A stretch of DNA of 64,000 bases from Cryptococcus deneoformans JEC21 (lineage: Eukaryota; Basidiomycota; Tremellomycetes; Tremellales; Cryptococcaceae), in assembly GCF_000091045.1 (NCBI RefSeq), contig NC_006683.1, positions 294,941 through 358,940 of the forward strand, given 5' to 3'. The translations under genes and the position numbers were made by a program. Shown here piece by piece: positions 60,052 to 64,000 of the stretch. The number at the start of each line of letters is the position of its first letter. Position 1 is the stretch's first letter. The notes beneath the pieces were generated by a model. That model was not told the origin of the DNA. It did no database searches and saw nothing but the letters and a program-made list of their open reading frames with translations.

Positions 60052-60487
60052 GGTGGATGGTGTTGGTGGGGGCTGTGGGCGGCGTCGGCCGCCAAGAAAG
60101 CGGGTGGTGAGCCAGACGATCATCTAGGGGGAGTCTGTGGGCATGGACATTCTGAATGTACAGATGTATGAGTATGTAGGAGTGATGTATGGTGATACGT
60201 AATATCCGCGAGGCTCCGGTCGGACGCGGCGTGATTTGTGAGTTGTTCGTTTCCTCTGTCGGCAGTGAAATGATCGCCAGGATCGGGTGATGGGTGTGCA
60301 TCGCCATGCCAAGGCACAAAGGACCCGCTCTGCATGCTGTGCCACTGAAAGGAGCATTGCCATCACCATCACCGTCACCATCACTCCCGCGGCGCCATAC
60401 TCACGCTACTCACCCGCTGCCCCCAGCCATACTGACCTCCACAGATCTGTCCCGTCTTCTTCGAGCACCCGCAAGCCCCCGCCCGCG
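60052..60487. other. Region between two plus-strand genes
   Basis: About 440 bases, GC rich (about 60060-60120) then a CATCAC-rich run (about 60352-60386) shortly before the next ATG. No other feature was seen. Confidence 0.3.
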
Positions 60488-62439
60488 ATGCAGTACTACA
60501 GCAACCCGCAGATGAACTCCGCCATGCAAGGAGGCATGGGCATGGGCATGGGCGCGAATCAAGGTATGCTGGGCCAGAACCCGATGCTGGGCATGAATGG
60601 TATGGGCATGCAGGGGATGGGCAGTTATGGGCAGGCCTGGAGGAACCTGGTACGTTGGCCGGTGGGCCGTGCAGCGTGCGCCGGTGCTGACGGGTCGGGC
60701 AGGGCTATGACTATACCCCGCCGAGTCTTGCGTACAAGCCCGACGCCGCCTGGGGAGCCTGGGACCTTGTATGTCAGCCGTTTCCTCTTTAGACCCGGGT
60801 GGCAGCTCATACACCCGCCCAGGCCAACGCCCAGTACAACGGTGGCCGCCTCGAACGAGGGTTCTTCGATAACATTGTGCGTCTCTGCCGTGAATATGAA
60901 TCTCTCAAGTCCAAGTACCGTAACTCACAAGACAAACGTCCATTCTCCGACACGCCCGCCGAACGAAACTTGGTCTCCTCAAAAACGATCCAACAGATCT
61001 CAACCCTGACCAACTTTTTCGCAAACCGCCACCTATCTGAAGACTCCGCAAGGGATGCACATAGGAGAGTGTATTACCAGGGCGAAGGCGCGGATGCGGG
61101 GAATAAGACGCTGGGAGGAGCGGCGGCTTATCAGGCCTACTTGTGCGTGCCACGTCCACCAAGCGAGCCGACAAGGCAACAAGACAAAGGCAGGTGAGAT
61201 GATGGGCTAACACCCGGGTAGGATCTGGGACCGTGACCATTACTCGGCCTATCATGCCATGCCTAGTCAAGAGAACAGAGAAAGGCTTGTAGGACTTGCC
61301 GTTGCAGAGCGTACGTCCCCTTATTTCTTCCCATTATGACACGGTTATTTTGCTTAACATACTTTGCAACCCAGTGTTCAGCTTATGGGATCGCGTCCAG
61401 CCACGAAGTACGCGAGCGACTACTGAAGAAGCCGCGCAGTACGCTGCTGCTACTGCCAAGTATCTCTTTGACCGCGTACGTATATTCCCTTGTCCCAAAC
61501 CGTATCGTCTGACAGCGGTTGCCTGTGCGCAATAGCATTACGACCTCCCACACAATCCGCATCCATACCATCGAGCTGGCTCCCGATTTTCGAATTATCG
61601 TGGGGACGATAGTGATTCGGAGGATGAACACCATCTTCGTCGACGAAGCATGTACGGCCGTAAGTTTTTTCCCCTGACGTTTGAATTCCTTGGGGCAAAT
61701 GACTGGGCTGACGAGTGATAAAATATGCGGGGTGGGAAATGGAATAGAACCGTATAACGGAATGCAAGCAGCTCCCAATATGGGTGCGGGAGGTATCATG
61801 AACGGGATGATGCCAGGTGGTATGCCAGGTGGTATGCCAGGCCAAGGTATGGGCATGGGCATGGGGATGCAGCCAGGGATGCAGCCAGGGATGATGGGTG
61901 GGATGCAGCCAGGGATGATGGGTGGGATGCAGCCAGGGATGATGGGTGGGATGCAAGGTATGGGTATGGGCCAGATGGGCATGGGCCAGATGGGTATGCC
62001 TGGTATGCAGGGTATGGGCCAGATGGGGGGGATGGGGGGGATGGGGATGCAGCCCGGGATGATGGGCCAGATGGGGATCGGCGGGATGAATGGGATGGCC
62101 CAGATGGGAGGGATGGGGATGCAACCTGGAATGATGGGTTTACAGCAGGGTGTACCACCTCATGGATCTATAGGCGAGAGTCAAGCTGCGCCCGTAAGTC
62201 ACCACCACTTGCATTTTCCTATCCTACAAGACCCCACGACACAAAAAAGCGCGTATGCCGGTCTATTCATATACTGATACATAAAACTCAAACACTGATA
62301 GGGAATGCATCCATACCACTACGGCGCGCAATCAGGTGTCGCATGGGGTAATCAACCGATTGACCAAGTGGGGAACCCCACATTTCTGGGGGGACCACAG
62401 AGGAGTTGGTATGGCTACGGGCAGCCAAGGTATTTTTGA
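60488..62439 (+). CDS. Met/Gly-repeat protein with a central helical domain (unknown function)
   Basis: The start (QYYSNPQMNSAMQGG) is followed by repeats of Gly-Met/Met-Gln. A conserved-looking centre of about 200 residues comes next: RLERGFFDNIVRLCREYESL, KTIQQISTLTNFFANRHLSE, AYLIWDRDHYSAYHAMPSQE, LVGLAVAELFSLWDRVQPRS and EEAAQYAAATAKYLFDRHYD. Then a second, longer Met/Gly/Gln/Pro tract (61790-62160; units such as GMQPGMMGGMQPG) and the tail WGNQPIDQVGNPTFLGGPQR, WYGYGQPRYF. The helical centre with several Trp and His may be a small stress/CipC-like domain, but I do not recognise it firmly. An apparent 24-nt intron (60769-60792) joins AWDL to TRVAAHTP; otherwise a larger intron skips one exon. 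Confidence 0.7.
61790..62150 (+). repeat. Met-Gly-Gln-Pro coding repeat tract
   Basis: Degenerate 9- to 24-base units such as ATGCAGCCAGGGATGATGGG recur in tandem, with three near-identical 24-base copies around 61888-61950. The frame is kept throughout. Confidence 0.85.
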
Positions 62440-62688
62440 ATGAGAACGGGGAATGGGAGCAGGAACTCGTAGAGAGCGAGATCAGAGAGGATGAAATAAG
62501 GGAGGTTAGAAAAGTGAAATGTGTTAGATGGAAAGCGGAAGATGAGCTAGTCTCAGAGATGGAGTGATTGTATCATATAAAGCTCTCATGTGTATTACCG
62601 ATAGATATCAATTGAAGAAGATGACTTTTGCGGGATTCTGCTACGCGTGACATGGTATTTCTTACATATGCCAAAGCAAGACGCAATC

Positions 62689-63151
62689 TTAATAAGTCGT
62701 CTTGTAGAACCCATAAGGCCAACTTCGACCGTATGGGTTGATCTTCCCCACTAAATAAACAAGATAATCACCTAATCAGCTTCTTATCTTCTCCTCTATG
62801 TCGACAACAACCCCCCATCATTACATTTAACAAACACTTACCGAACCCTCCCAATTCCGGCCTGAGGGGCATAGGCCCATACCTAGGCCATCCATACGGG
62901 AACATTTTTCCTTGCCCGCCACCTTCCAACGTCACCCCATATACCCCTGTCCCTCTTCCCTCCTGGACAGCTTTTACCGCTGGCGGGACGTCCCATTCCG
63001 GCATCTGAGGGGTTTCCCAGGGGACGTGACCCCAATAACCGACAGACGGACCGCCCGATTGGACAGATAGGTGCGGACCGTTGAAATTGCCGTTGGGGAT
63101 GAATGAGGCGCCTGGGTAAGTGGAGAGGAGGGGGTGGAGGGCGAATGCCAT
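62689..63151 (-). CDS. Small Gly/Pro/Tyr-rich protein (unidentified)
   Basis: Two exons from the ATG at 63151 (AFALHPLLSTYPGASFIPNG) to a TAA at 62689-62691, about 123 residues. Segments include NGPHLSVQSGGPSVGYWGH, ETPQMPEWDVPPAVKAVQEG, GTGVYGVTLEGGGQGKMFPY and the C-terminal GKINPYGRSWPYGFYKTTY placed by a 112-nt intron. PYG and GWP/SWP motifs recur (FPYGWPRYG, INPYGRSWPYG). No signal peptide, membrane helix or known domain. It is convergent with the Met/Gly-repeat gene. Confidence 0.55.
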
Positions 63152-63680
63152 GGTTTAGGCGGGGGCGGGGGGGCCGGGGGGATTGGTCGAAGAGCGTGGG
63201 TGCGTGGGTGAATGTGTGACTTGGTTTTGGCAAAGGGTTTTGGATTGGGGCGTATTGTAGATTGAATATAGGGTGGGAGATTTTGAAGGGTGTGTGGGGA
63301 AGGAAGCCTAATAAATGGTCAGGAAGATGGGTATGGACAAAGGAGTAGGATCTGTGTAGTGAAAAGGTGGTTCCTTCCTTTGCGGTGCCACTGGTATTGT
63401 TAAGAGGAGAGGAATTATTTGCTGGTAGATGTGTGTTGAGCACTGTTGCTAAAGAGATGGTCATGAGCAGGATACTCCTATTATGGCATGACAGAGGCTT
63501 ACAGAATACAAGATGAGAGGGGATCCAAGCAGAAACGATGAGCAAAAAGTTGAAGAGTCGTCATTTAAAATACAGATAGCCTATGCTAAAGCCATGCAAT
63601 GCATCCCATGATACCAGAGATAAAATATCCAAAAATCCATGACCGATCCTGATGCAATAACACAATAACCAAGAGACCGT
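63152..63680. other. Region between the small protein gene and SGF29
   Basis: About 530 bases: leader of the minus-strand small gene and 3' flank of SGF29. A G-rich run (cgggggcgggggggccgggggg, about 63159-63180) lies just upstream of the ATG at 63151. No gene was seen. Confidence 0.35.
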
Positions 63681-64000
63681 TTATCCCGGGAACTATCAAC
63701 AAACCGTCAGGATCAGGCTCGGACCCGTCATGAAACAAAATACTCACTGCCACAACGTAGTCCTTCTGTACATCCTGAACATTTCCATCATCATCAACGA
63801 AAAGTAATCTGTACATCCCTCTCTTGGCCCCCGCGTCCGCCTTGCTGTTAGCCCCTTGACCTCTTATACCGAGGCCGTGGCCTGTACCAGGTATGGGAGC
63901 GGCGACGACCGTTGCGCGATAGAATGATGTTGTGTCCGGGTAGAGGGCAAGGACGATGGATTCCCGGGGGAAATCTTCGAGGTTGTTTGGGTGAGAAGAA
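63681..64000 (-). CDS. SGF29: SGF29 tandem Tudor domain, C-terminal part (gene continues beyond window)
   Basis: SGF29 is the SAGA/ATAC subunit whose tandem Tudor domain reads H3K4me2/3. The minus strand reads ESIVLALYPDTTSFYRATVV, AAPIPGTGHGLGIRGQG, then RGMYRLLFVDDDGNVQDVQK and DYVVAFPG*. The YPDTTSFY and DYVVAFP motifs correspond to the second Tudor aromatic cage and end of the family. The last exon holds only FPG and stop (63689-63681), after a gtgagt...gatag intron; without that splice the frame runs on into about 50 unrelated residues. The N-terminal half lies beyond 64000. Confidence 0.85.

Overview
The window is nuclear DNA of an intron-dense basidiomycete yeast. Nearly every gene is cut by several 45-70 nt introns with GT(A/G)NGT donors, CTNAC-like branch points and YAG acceptors. 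Gene content and gene compactness suggest a Cryptococcus-type tremellomycete; this is inferred from architecture and recalled protein families, not from a database match. About 30 protein genes alternate between strands. No rRNA, tRNA, transposon, CRISPR array or virus-derived gene was recognised.

Layout. 0-9 kb: 3' end of EPL1 (NuA4), a derlin, a CK1-family kinase with a lost catalytic Asp, SAS10/UTP3 and a WBP4-like splicing factor. 9-21 kb: Rab geranylgeranyltransferase alpha (BET4), branched-chain aminotransferase, guanine deaminase, a Gly/Pro/Gln-repeat small protein, REV7 and malic enzyme. 21-34 kb: an unidentified minus-strand gene, VPS11, the mitochondrial phosphate carrier, a small membrane protein, the rRNA acetyltransferase KRE33/NAT10 and TFIIA large subunit TOA1. 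34-48.6 kb: a CSC1/DUF221 channel, an F-box/WD40 protein, a cytochrome b5-domain protein, RAD50 and free-methionine-(R)-sulfoxide reductase. 49-56 kb: a cullin cluster, described below. 56-64 kb: a small mitochondrial-type membrane protein, a single-pass Cys-rich protein, a Met/Gly-repeat protein, a small unknown protein and the 3' end of SGF29 (SAGA).

The most interesting region is 49.2-55.9 kb. A full-length CUL1/CDC53 gene on the plus strand (52764-55911) lies beside two diverged copies of its 5' half on the minus strand. One copy (49234-50285) can be spliced into a perfectly in-frame six-exon model that keeps the CUL1 intron positions and phases. It encodes a 229-residue protein holding only the N-terminal cullin repeats, where SKP1 and the F-box protein dock, without the RBX1-binding and neddylation domains. 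The other copy (about 50520-51290) is a frameshifted relic. A short cullin of this kind could act as an SCF decoy; that function is inference.

Other notable items are a CK1 paralogue with HRG in place of HRD, GC-AG introns in RAD50 (inside the Walker A coding region) and CUL1, start codons split by introns (RAD50, probably TOA1), a 34-nt intron in CUL1, a possible 24-nt intron at 60.77 kb, and a TATA box inside the malic enzyme presequence suggesting two protein isoforms.
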